Origin: Deltaproteobacteria bacterium
Lineage (GTDB): Bacteria > Myxococcota > Kuafuiibacteriia > Kuafuiibacteriales > Kuafuiibacteriaceae
Assembly: GCA_020632995.1 (NCBI GenBank)
Contig: JACKEN010000005.1
Location: forward strand, 418,505-482,504
Direction: 5' to 3'
Length of the DNA stretch: 64,000 nt
In this document: positions 1 through 10,150 of the stretch, one piece after another
Layout of the letters: each line of letters starts with the position of its first letter
How positions within the stretch are numbered: position 1 is the stretch's first letter
Notes under the pieces: generated by a model
What the model was told of the DNA's origin: nothing
The model's database searches: none
Seen by the model: only the letters and a program-made list of their open reading frames with translations
Made by a program: the position numbers and the translations under genes

Positions 1-1843
<1,843 letters not shown>

Positions 1844-1898
1844 GGGATCCTCGCGGGCGGGCTTACCGCCCCGCACCCCGCCTGTCCACCGGCAGGCG

Positions 1899-2714
1899 CT
1901 ACAGGCCGAACACCCGCCGGGCGTTGCCCCCGAGGAAGAGCCCCCGTGCCTCGTCGTCGAGCCCCAGCGCGTCCACCTGGGCCAGGCAGGCCGCGGGCTG
2001 GATCATGGGGAAGTTGGAGCCGAACAGGACCTTCTTCCTGCCGCTCCTGCTCTTCATCAGCTCCACCAGGCAGGCGGGGTAGCGCTCGGGGGTGTACGCC
2101 GACGTGTCCACGTAGACGTTCGGGTACTTCCGGCACATCGCCACCATCTCCTCCGCCCACGGGTAGCCGATGTGCCCGCCCACGATGGTGAGCTCCGGGA
2201 ACTCGCACGCCACCTCGTCGAGGTAGGGGATGGGGCGGCCCGGCTCCGAGGGCCGCAAGGGCCCGGCGTGGCCCACCTGCAAGCAGAACGGCACGCCGAG
2301 CTCCACGCACTCCGCGAAGATCGGGTAGTAGCGCCGATCGTTGGGCGGCAGGCCCCACAACCACGGGAGGATCCGCACCCCGCGCAGGCCAGCCTTCACC
2401 GCGCGCCGGAGCTCCCGCACCGCGGGCATCGGCTTGAAGAGGTCCACCGAGGCCACCCCGAAGAAGCGATCCGGGTGCGCCCGCACCGCGTCGATGACCT
2501 CGTCGTTGGTGATGAGCGGCCCCCGCGGGCCGTGCCAGGCCGACAGCCCGGCCAGCCGCACCTCGGCCGCGTCGAGGGCGCCGAGGGTGAGCTCGAGCGG
2601 GATGTGCTCGGGGATCTGGGTGAGCCCCATCCAGCGCCGGAGCGACTCGAACATGTCGTCGGCGACGAAGGTCGGGTTGGGGTGTTGGATCCAGGCGTCG
2701 ACGATGTCGGTCAC
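1899..2714 (-). CDS. Amidohydrolase family 2 (TIM-barrel) enzyme
   Basis: A 271-residue protein of the amidohydrolase-2 superfamily, which uses a metal-activated water in a TIM barrel to hydrolyse or decarboxylate small substrates. The N-terminal DAWIQHPNP corresponds to the DxHxH metal site region. Further signatures are CLQVGHAG, GGHIGYPW and VLFGSNFPM near the C-terminus. In the last, Asn stands where the metal-binding Asp of FGSDxP is usual; FGTNYPM-type subgroups exist, so this may be a subgroup trait. I chose the GTG at 2712-2714, which lies 40 bases after the stop of the preceding gene; an ATG at 2831 would overlap that gene with low-quality Arg/Pro-rich sequence. The substrate cannot be told from sequence. 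Confidence 0.85.
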   Translation of the reverse strand: MTDIVDAWIQHPNPTFVADDMFESLRRWMGLTQIPEHIPLELTLGALDAAEVRLAGLSAWHGPRGPLITNDEVIDAVRAHPDRFFGVASVDLFKPMPAVRELRRAVKAGLRGVRILPWLWGLPPNDRRYYPIFAECVELGVPFCLQVGHAGPLRPSEPGRPIPYLDEVACEFPELTIVGGHIGYPWAEEMVAMCRKYPNVYVDTSAYTPERYPACLVELMKSRSGRKKVLFGSNFPMIQPAACLAQVDALGLDDEARGLFLGGNARRVFGL

Positions 2715-2754
2715 CGGGCCAGGATCCCGAGGGCCCGGGGTTCGAGCAAGCGCC

Positions 2755-3309
2755 TCAGTTCCTCGCGAGCGGGAGGGCCTGGCTGCGGTCCAGGGCGGCC
2801 GGCCAGGGCTCGTCCGCGCACTGCGGGCCACCCGCGGCGTACTGGTGCGGGCCCCACATGGGGCGCTCCTCCCACGCGCCGCAGGTGCGGAGGCGATAGC
2901 CGAGGCGGCTCCGCAGCTCGTAGCCGTAGAGCACCACCTCGCTGCCGTCGGCCCGGCGCACCTGGAGCTGGGTCCGGGGCCGGTCCAGCGGGCTCAGGAC
3001 CCGCACCTGCCGCGCCTCGTCGGCCGGGATCTGCCACAGGCTCAGGCCGTAGGCCGAGTACGCGGTCCAGCCGCCGTCCGGCGCCACCTCCACCGTCTGG
3101 GCGGTGGTGGCGAAGTGGGCCACCCCGGCGGCCAGGCCGGCGGTGAGCACCAGCATCATCGAGCCGATCCGCACCGACGCGCGGCACAGCCCGCGCCGCG
3201 CCACCGACCAGCCCACCCGGGTGCTGGCCCCCATGGCGAGGAGCAGGAGTGCGGCGGTGAGCCAAGCGAGCATGGCCCCGAGGGGGCCGGCGATGCCGAC
3301 GTCGATCAT
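2755..3309 (-). CDS. Two-TM membrane protein of unknown function
   Basis: A 184-residue protein with two predicted membrane helices (GPLGAMLAWLTAALLLLAM at ~8-26 and IGSMMLVLTAGLAAGVAHF at ~46-64). A soluble C-terminal part of about 115 residues follows, with two Cys and several Trp/Tyr. The ATG at 3307-3309 is preceded by AGGTGAG at a suitable distance, so the in-frame Met at 3531 is rejected. It lies 40 bases upstream of the amidohydrolase on the same strand, so an operon is possible. I recognise no family. The soluble part probably faces the periplasm, but this topology is inferred. Confidence 0.7.
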   Translation of the reverse strand: MIDVGIAGPLGAMLAWLTAALLLLAMGASTRVGWSVARRGLCRASVRIGSMMLVLTAGLAAGVAHFATTAQTVEVAPDGGWTAYSAYGLSLWQIPADEARQVRVLSPLDRPRTQLQVRRADGSEVVLYGYELRSRLGYRLRTCGAWEERPMWGPHQYAAGGPQCADEPWPAALDRSQALPLARN

Positions 3310-3599
3310 CCCGCTCACCTGAAACGGTGGGGAATCCGAGCGCTTGAGCGCCACCTGCGCGACCCCGCGTCGGCGGCTCGGAACGAGGCGGTCGATGTGG
3401 GCGGAAGTAGCACTATGTCCCCGAAATAAGAAAGAAATCTCCCGCGGCGAAACCGCGTGACAGGGTTCCCGAGGTGTGGTTTGTGCGCCCCAACCGAGCG
3501 CCGGACAACCCCGATCCTGAGGTTGGAGCACGGCGCGGCGGGCCTGGGGGCCCGCTGGATCGGTGGGGTCGCGTGGCGGCCCATGTGTGGGGGTTTACG

Positions 3600-5462
3600 A
3601 TGGGAAACGACAATCGAGGCATGATCCGAGCGCTGTCCGTAGCGCTGGGCACGACGCTCGCCGCGTGCGGCGCCGACAAGGGCAAGCCTGAGCTGGCCCA
3701 GGATCTGAGCCAGAGCATGGACGCGGTCGAAGCCGCGGGCGGCCGCTGGTCGCAGGTGAGCGTGTTCGAGAGCGCGCACCCGTACGCGGATGCGTTCCGC
3801 GACGGCTGGGAGGTGCGCGGGGGTACCGACGCGGTCGAGATGCGGGTGGTGCTCGAGCGCTTCGAGGTGGAGGCCGGCTACGACTTCGTGTCCGTGGGCG
3901 GCGCAGCCGGCGACGGGCAGACCTTCACCGGCGAGGCGAGCGGGCAGGAGCTCGTGCTGCCCGGCAACTACGTGCAGGTTCGCTTTCAGAGCGACGCCTC
4001 GGTGACCAAGTGGGGGTTCCGCATCCGCGTGTTCCAGCGCGCCGGGTGCACCTGCACCCGCATCCACAGCCCGGTCTGCGGCGCTGACGGCAACACATAT
4101 CCCAACGAGTGCGAGGCCAGCTGCGCCGCGGTGCGGATGGCGCACCGCGGGGCGTGCCGAGCCGACGCGTGGCACACCGTGGGCCACGCCATGGCCTCCG
4201 AGCACCCGTATGCCGACGACCTCGAGCAGGTCTTCGAGCTCCGGGAGCCGGGCGCGACGAGCATCCGGGCGCACTTCAGCCGGGTGGACGTGGAGCGGGG
4301 CTACGACAAGATCCTGGTGCTCGACGCCGGCGATCAGGTGGTGGCGACCTACACCGGTACGCAAGAGGACTTTCACTCCGCGGTGGTCGAGGGCGACACC
4401 CTGAAGATCAAGCTGGTGAGCGACTACTCGATCACCGGGTGGGGCTTCGAGGTGGACGCCTACGACGTGACCGGCGGCTGCGTCACCGACGCGGAGTGCG
4501 GCCCCGGCAAGGTCTGCGCCCCCACCCAGTGCCTGCGCGCGCCGTGCTTCGACGTGTGCACCGAGGGGCAGGTGGGCGCCTACCAGGACGTGAGCGAGGC
4601 CCAGCTCACCGCGCACCCCGCCGCCTTCGTGGGTCAGCGGGTGCGGGTGACGGCCGAGCCCACCGTGCGGGCGCTCTGCACCCGCCGCGCGTGCGCCGCC
4701 GACAACCCCTGCTGCAACGCGTGCTCCGGCGGCTTCACCATCGGCCAGGGCGTCAGCCTGCGCGACGCGATGGACCAGGCCTACAGCTGCCGCGGAGACG
4801 AGTGCGGCTGGGCCACCACCTGCCGCGAGTTCCGGCCGGAGGGGGCGGGCCGCTACACCTTCGAGGGCACGGTCCGGGTGGACGAGACGGGCGGCGTCGC
4901 CCTCCTCGTGGACAGCTTCCAGGCCGCGGAGTGCCAGCGGAGCGGCTGCGCGGGCCAGGCCTGCGGCAACAGCCCCGGCATGATCACCACCTGCGACGCG
5001 CGCCCCGAGTACGCGTGCTATGGCAACACCGCTTGCGAGGTGCAGGCGACCGGGCACTGCGGCTTCACCGAGACCCCCCAGCTCGCCGCCTGCCTCGACG
5101 GCGCGTCGGCCAGCGCGTTCCACGCGGTGGACGTGCCGCTGGCCATCCCGGACGACTCCGAGGTCGGGGTGAAGAGCGAGGTCACGGTGGCCAGCGCGGG
5201 CGCGGTGGAGCGGGTCACCGTCTCCCTCGATGTCCGGCACAGCTACCGGGGCGACCTGGTGGTGACGCTCCGCTCGCCGCAGGGCACCGAGGTGAAGCTG
5301 CACGACGGTGAGGGCGGCAGCGCCGACGACCTGGTGATCCTGGATCGGGAGCTCGCGGAGCTGAGCGGTGAGGCGCGCGCGGGCACCTGGCAGCTCCACG
5401 TCCGCGATCGCTACGCGCAAGACGTGGGCACCCTCGAGGGCTGGTCGCTGACCTTCCGCTGA
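3600..5462 (+). CDS. Secreted lipoprotein with CUB-Kazal-CUB-P-domain architecture
   Basis: A 620-residue exported lipoprotein; the signal peptide ends in a lipobox (LAAC, Cys ~23). Domains in order: CUB-like beta-sandwich (~48-148); Kazal-type inhibitor domain (~150-186, with CxCxxxxxPVCGADGNTYPNEC spacing); second CUB-like domain (~190-289); short Cys-rich segment (~293-320); an OB-like region with eight or more Cys (~325-450); and a C-terminal proprotein-convertase P-domain (~520-620; SYRGDLVVTLRSPQGT and GTWQLHVRD motifs). The P-domain usually adjoins subtilisin-type proteases, but no protease domain is present. ATG 3600 has a G-rich Shine-Dalgarno; ATG 3621 would give an equally good signal peptide. 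Likely roles are adhesion or protease inhibition at the cell surface (inference). Confidence 0.85.
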   Translation: MGNDNRGMIRALSVALGTTLAACGADKGKPELAQDLSQSMDAVEAAGGRWSQVSVFESAHPYADAFRDGWEVRGGTDAVEMRVVLERFEVEAGYDFVSVGGAAGDGQTFTGEASGQELVLPGNYVQVRFQSDASVTKWGFRIRVFQRAGCTCTRIHSPVCGADGNTYPNECEASCAAVRMAHRGACRADAWHTVGHAMASEHPYADDLEQVFELREPGATSIRAHFSRVDVERGYDKILVLDAGDQVVATYTGTQEDFHSAVVEGDTLKIKLVSDYSITGWGFEVDAYDVTGGCVTDAECGPGKVCAPTQCLRAPCFDVCTEGQVGAYQDVSEAQLTAHPAAFVGQRVRVTAEPTVRALCTRRACAADNPCCNACSGGFTIGQGVSLRDAMDQAYSCRGDECGWATTCREFRPEGAGRYTFEGTVRVDETGGVALLVDSFQAAECQRSGCAGQACGNSPGMITTCDARPEYACYGNTACEVQATGHCGFTETPQLAACLDGASASAFHAVDVPLAIPDDSEVGVKSEVTVASAGAVERVTVSLDVRHSYRGDLVVTLRSPQGTEVKLHDGEGGSADDLVILDRELAELSGEARAGTWQLHVRDRYAQDVGTLEGWSLTFR

Positions 5463-5469
5463 GCGACGG

Positions 5470-8272
5470 CTACTCGGGCTGCCCCTCGCCGCGAGGGCGC
5501 GGCATCCGCACCTTCGTCTCGCCGAACACCGGCACCCACCGCTCGGTCTTCTCCGAGCTCTCGCTCAGCTTCTCGACCGTGACCTTGCGGAACCCGGTCT
5601 GGACCTCGACCGCCACCGGCGTCACGCCGATCTCCTTGTCGTCCACGTAGACGGTGGCGTTGGAGGGCCCGACGATGCTCAGGCGCGCCACCTGCACCGG
5701 GGGACGCCGCGTGAGAGTCTGCGGATCCGTGCCGCCGAGGCGGGGGCAGCGCACCAGCCACGCGCCGGGGCGGCCCTTGGCGCGCACCACCGCGGCGCCG
5801 GGCACGCTGTGCCTGCTACCGGCCGGCCGCACGTCGGCCGCCACCCCCTCGAGGTCCATGGGGTCCTTCATCGCGAGGGTCATCTCGCACGGGGCGGCCT
5901 TGTCGAGCGGGACGAGGTCGGTGCGGATGCGGCCGCGGACCGGCAGCGCCACCCGCTGGGGCTCGTGACCGTCCGCTGCAACCAGGATTGCGGCGTCCAT
6001 GCCCGGGGGCACGAGGAAGCGCATCGGGGTGCGGCCGAGGGGGCGCCCGTCGCCTTCGCCCACCACCACCGCGCTGGCGGGCGAGGCCTGCAGGAGCACC
6101 TCGTTGGCCGGGGTCGCCACGTACTCCACCGGATCCCCCGCCACCTGGGTGGCGTTGGGGCCCTCCAGGATCACCGGCTGGGCGCTCTGGAAGTGGTTGA
6201 GGGCGGCCGCGGCGAGGCCACCCGCGACGAAGAAGCCGATGGCGCCCGGGATCAGGTGCCGCCGGCCCGATGGGGTGGGCGCGGGCGCGGGGGGCGCGGA
6301 CGGGGCCGGCCGCGGGGCGGCAACCCGGGCTCATGGAGGGGGGCAGTGAGCGCGGCACCAGGGCCCCCGCCGGCACCGCGGGGGCGGGCGGAGCGCCGAG
6401 CGGGGGCGGGGCCAGCCCGGGCGCGTTGGCCAGGGTCGGGCCGGCCGGGATCGCGAGCGCACCCTGCGCCGGCGGATCCAGGTCGTGGGTCAGCGGGCGA
6501 CCCTCCTGGGCGGCGGGGGGCAGGGCAAGAGGACCCGCCACGGGCCCCGCTGGAGGCGGCGCCGCCGGGACCGGCTTGGGCGCCGAGGGCAGCGCCATCG
6601 ACGTGTCGGGGCCGAGGGTGCGCCCCTTCGGGACCTGCAGGCCCTCCGACACCTCCGGCGGCGGGGGCGTCGCCCCGCTCGGCCCGACCTTGGGGGGCGG
6701 GAGCATCCCCGGCAGGTCCGCGGTGGCCCGCAGGCCGGTGGGGTCGTTGATGATCCGCACCCCCACCACGGTGCCGCGGGGCCCCATGGGCGAGGTGGCG
6801 GGGGGCAGCCGCGGCTGGTTGCCCCGGTTCTGGGTCGGATCGAAGGGCGGGTCCTTGCGCGCGCGGTCCCACGCGGTGCGCGGCCCCGCCGGATCCCGGC
6901 GCGGGCCGATCTCGTCCATGGTGGGGAACTCGTCGGCCCCCTCCAGCTCGGACAGGGGCACGTCCTGGAGGGTGGCCTCGCTCGAGGCGTCCACCGCCCG
7001 CTGGTCCACCACGGTCTGGGTGAACGCGACCCCCTTCAATGGGCGGTGCGCCGGGCGCTTGAGGTCGAGCTGGGTCTCGCCCTCCCCGCTGTCCAGGGTG
7101 CTCGGCGCCCGGATGGTCGTGACCTTCGCGGCCTCGGCCGCGCGCTCCCGGGCGAGCTCCTCCTCCGCCTTGCGCTTGAGCTCGTTGGGGAAGGGCACCC
7201 GCACCGTGGCGAGGTCCCGCTCCTCGGGGGCGGAGCGTCGGCCCTCGGGCAGCGGCCGGGGCGGCCGATCGTCGCCCACCGGGGATGGGAACGCGCTCTC
7301 CGCCCTGCTCGACGGGGTGGCCGGCTCATCGCCCGCCTTCATCTCGGGCGAGGTATCCAGCTCGAGGCTGTCCGAGTCCTCCTCCTCGTGCTCCTCGTCT
7401 TCCTCCTCGGCCGCCTCCTCGGGGGCGGTGATGGGCTGGCCCGGCTCGGGGAGGCCGTCCGGCCCCTCCGGATCCAGCGCGAGGGTCGGGAGCTGCTCGA
7501 GGTCGGCGCTCGCCCCCAGGGTGGCGTCCAGGGCCTCGAGCTCCAGGAGGGCCTGCTCGGCCGACGGGTAGCGCGCCTCGAGCTCCTGCGCGGCGAGGCG
7601 TTGCAGGATGGCTTGCAGGGGCGCGGGCACGCTGGCGAGCCCGGCGGACAGCTCGATGAGCGCGCGTCCGGCCCGCCAGAGGTCCCCCGCCGCGCTCGGC
7701 TCGGCCTCCTCGGGGGCGGTGACGGCGGGGGCGAGCGCCGGGTCCAGGCCGTCGGCGGGGAGGTGCAGGGGGAGACCCATCACCGCCACCGGGTGCTTGG
7801 GGCTGGCCACCACCGCGGAGGCAGAGAGCAGGGGATCCAGGCGGCCCGCCGCGTGGCGGGCGCGGAGCCGCTCCAGGAGCGCGGTGGCGGCGCGGCTCAA
7901 CGCGTCGGCGGAGTCGACGTGGGGGCGCGGGGCGTCGGCGCCCTCCACCCAGGGCAAGACCCAGAACGCCACCGTGCCCAGCCCCGGGAGCGCGGCCGCG
8001 CCGTGGGCGAGCGGGGCGCTCTCACCGGACTCCACCAACAGCGCGGTGGCCCGGGCCAGCATCTGCACGTAGTCGGCCTCGGCCGCCTCGGCCTCGGCCC
8101 CCTGGGCTGGACGGAGGGGCACGAGCTGCAGGAGCACCCGGCCCTCCGGCTCGCCTCGGCCCTCGGCCAGGATCATCCCGGGGGCGCGGACCAGCTCTCG
8201 CACCCGGGCGTAGCCGCCCAGCGTGGGGCTGCTCGACTCACTCGCGTCATTTTGGGAGGGGCCCTGGGCCAT
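5470..8272 (-). CDS. Membrane-anchored pseudokinase-like protein with PEGA domain, frameshifted
   Basis: About 933 residues once a one-base shift is allowed near the CCCGGG at 6324-6329. The N-terminal ~250 residues look like a decayed Ser/Thr kinase: GRVLLQLVPL resembles strand beta-3 without the Lys, and GDLWRAGRALIELSAG followed by LQRLAAQELEARYPSAEQAL resembles the C-lobe. The catalytic HRD and DFG motifs are absent. A ~430-residue acidic then Pro/Ala-rich linker follows, then one membrane helix (LIPGAIGFFVAGGLAAAAL), then an extracytoplasmic part ending in a PEGA-like domain (NATVYVDDKEIGVTPVAVEV). Start ATG 8272 is chosen over 8296 on spacing; neither has a strong ribosome site. On both sides of the shift the sequence is good coding, so I treat this as one gene. 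Confidence 0.7.
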
Positions 8273-8335
8273 GGCGAGGCCGCCACCATACCCCATCGAG
8301 CGCGTGGCAGCACATCGAAGCCGGGTCGAGGGGCG

Positions 8336-10087
8336 TCACCGCGCGTCGGGGTGGCGGTGCGACCACTCGGTATCGACCGGGATCGGGCCCTCCACCACCT
8401 CCTGGGTGCCGTCGGGCCACCACACCTCGAGCAGGGCCACCTCGGCCTCGCCGAGCCCGAAGTGGAGCGCGAGGTCGTGGCCGGAGCCGTTGCTGGAGCC
8501 CGCGTGGACCTCCTGCATCAACAGCACCCCGTCGGTGCGGGTGAGGTAGACGCGGGTGCCCACCGCGTCGCGGTTCACCCCGCCGCCGCCCACCAGGCGG
8601 ACGCGCGTGTAGTGCCGCTCCGCCCGCAGCGCGGTCAGGTTGCCGAACACCCGGTAGCCGTGGACGCTCCCGCCCACCACGAGGTCGAGGCCGCCGTCCG
8701 CGTCCACGTCCCCCATCGCCACCCCGACGGTGTGGCGGGGGTATTCGGCGCCCAGCTCGTCCTGCGGCACCGGGGTGAAGCGGCCGCGGCCGTCGTTGTC
8801 GAAGAGGCGGTTCGGGTTGTCGAGGCCGTAGGCCACCCCCACCGCGAAGTACAGGTCGAGGTCGCCGTCGTTGTCGTAGTCGAACAGGACGGTGCCCCAG
8901 CTCGTGTTCTCATCGACGATGCCGCGCTCCACCGCGACCTCCTCGAAGCGGGTGTCGCCGCGGTTGAGGAGCAACTTGGGTTGACCGGTGTTGGTGACGA
9001 AGAGGTCGAGGTCGAGGTCGCCGTCCACGTCGCCCACCGCGAGCCCCATCGCCTCCATGCGCAGATCGACCCCGGCCTCCTCGGCCCGCTCGGTGAAGCA
9101 CCAGCCGTGGCAGCCCGGCCCGTCGTTCCGGTAGAGCACGTTGCGGTTCATCGGCAGGCCGTGATCACGGGGGCCATCGAACCCCTTGTCGTTGGCGACG
9201 TAGAGATCGGGGTCGCCGTCCGCGTCGTAGTCGAACCACACCGCGGCGTAGCCGGAGCCGTCGGTGTGCTCCACCCCCAGCATCGTGGTCATGTCGCGAA
9301 AGCGGCCTTGCCCTCGGTTCTCGAACAGGCGGTCCGTGGCCTGGTGCCACAGGTCCATGTCCTGGCACTCCACGCACCACCAGTTCACGAGGTAGAGGTC
9401 GAGGTCGCCGTCGTTGTCGTAGTCGGCGAACGCGGCCGACTGCCCCTTGCCCGGGTCTCCCAGGCCGGAGGTCTCGGTGATGTCGGTGAAGCCGGCGTCG
9501 CCGTCGTTGCGGAACAGGACGTTGGGCCCCAGGTTCAGGACGTAGAGATCCGGGTCTCCGTCGTCGTCGACGTCCGCGAAGATCGCGCCGCCGCTGATCG
9601 CGGTGTCGAGGGCCACCTGGTCGAGGAAGCGCGACACCCGGAACGTCCCGTCGCCGTTCCCCTCGTACAGGTAGTTCGAGCCGTGGGTGTTGGTCACGTA
9701 GAGGTCGAGCACCCCGTCGCCGTTCACGTCCGCGAAGGCCTGCCCGGTGGTGTAGTAGTCGGGTTGGTCCGCGTGCCCGCAGTGCACGCCGGAGAGGCGG
9801 GTCACGTCCATGAAGCGCGTGTCGGGCAGGCTCGCCAGGGGGCCCCAGCTCGAGACCTCGGGCGCGCCGGGGTCCACGCCGGGGTCGGTGGGCCGGCCGA
9901 GCCGCATCGGGGGCTCGGTGCCGTCGGTGCCGGGCGTCGGCGAGGTGGTCGAGGGCCCGTGGGGCGCCGGGGCGCCGATCGGGGCCTCGGTGCACGCGAG
10001 GCCGCTCAGCACCAGGCCCATGGACCAGGCGGGCCAGAAGGCCCGGGTTCGCTCCGCGCCGCGCGCGTCGTGCTCGTCCCTCCGCAC
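8336..10087 (-). CDS. CRTAC1-type FG-GAP/VCBS repeat lipoprotein with ASPIC/UnbV tail
   Basis: A 583-residue exported lipoprotein (signal ending GLVLSGLAC). It contains at least seven FG-GAP/VCBS blades with calcium-binding DxDxDGxxD loops (for example FADVDDDGDPDLYV, FADYDNDGDLDLYL, FDYDADGDPDLYV), forming an integrin-like beta-propeller. The C-terminus resembles ASPIC/UnbV (GVNRDAVGTRVYL then VWWPDGTQEVVEG), so the whole matches the CRTAC1 family. Start GTG 10085-10087 has GAGG upstream. Such proteins are thought to be calcium-dependent adhesins or carbohydrate-binding surface proteins; the ligand is unknown. It follows malQ on the same strand after 63 bases that contain a palindromic repeat. 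Confidence 0.9.
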   Translation of the reverse strand: MRRDEHDARGAERTRAFWPAWSMGLVLSGLACTEAPIGAPAPHGPSTTSPTPGTDGTEPPMRLGRPTDPGVDPGAPEVSSWGPLASLPDTRFMDVTRLSGVHCGHADQPDYYTTGQAFADVNGDGVLDLYVTNTHGSNYLYEGNGDGTFRVSRFLDQVALDTAISGGAIFADVDDDGDPDLYVLNLGPNVLFRNDGDAGFTDITETSGLGDPGKGQSAAFADYDNDGDLDLYLVNWWCVECQDMDLWHQATDRLFENRGQGRFRDMTTMLGVEHTDGSGYAAVWFDYDADGDPDLYVANDKGFDGPRDHGLPMNRNVLYRNDGPGCHGWCFTERAEEAGVDLRMEAMGLAVGDVDGDLDLDLFVTNTGQPKLLLNRGDTRFEEVAVERGIVDENTSWGTVLFDYDNDGDLDLYFAVGVAYGLDNPNRLFDNDGRGRFTPVPQDELGAEYPRHTVGVAMGDVDADGGLDLVVGGSVHGYRVFGNLTALRAERHYTRVRLVGGGGVNRDAVGTRVYLTRTDGVLLMQEVHAGSSNGSGHDLALHFGLGEAEVALLEVWWPDGTQEVVEGPIPVDTEWSHRHPDAR

Positions 10088-10121
10088 CCAGCCCTCAGGG
10101 GTAGCATGCTCGGTCAGGGAT

Positions 10122-10140
10122 CGTATAGGGCGTATACCCT
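10122..10140. promoter_or_regulatory. Palindromic repeat between malQ and CRTAC gene
   Basis: CGTATAGGG (10122-10130) is followed directly by CGTATACCC (10131-10139). Together they contain the inverted repeats GTATA/TATAC (10123-10127 and 10133-10137) and AGGG/CCCT (10127-10130 and 10137-10140). On the minus strand it lies about 35-50 bases upstream of the CRTAC gene start and includes TATACG, which could serve as a -10 element. An operator or promoter role is a guess from position and symmetry. Confidence 0.3.
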
Positions 10141-10150
10141 GTGAGCGCGG

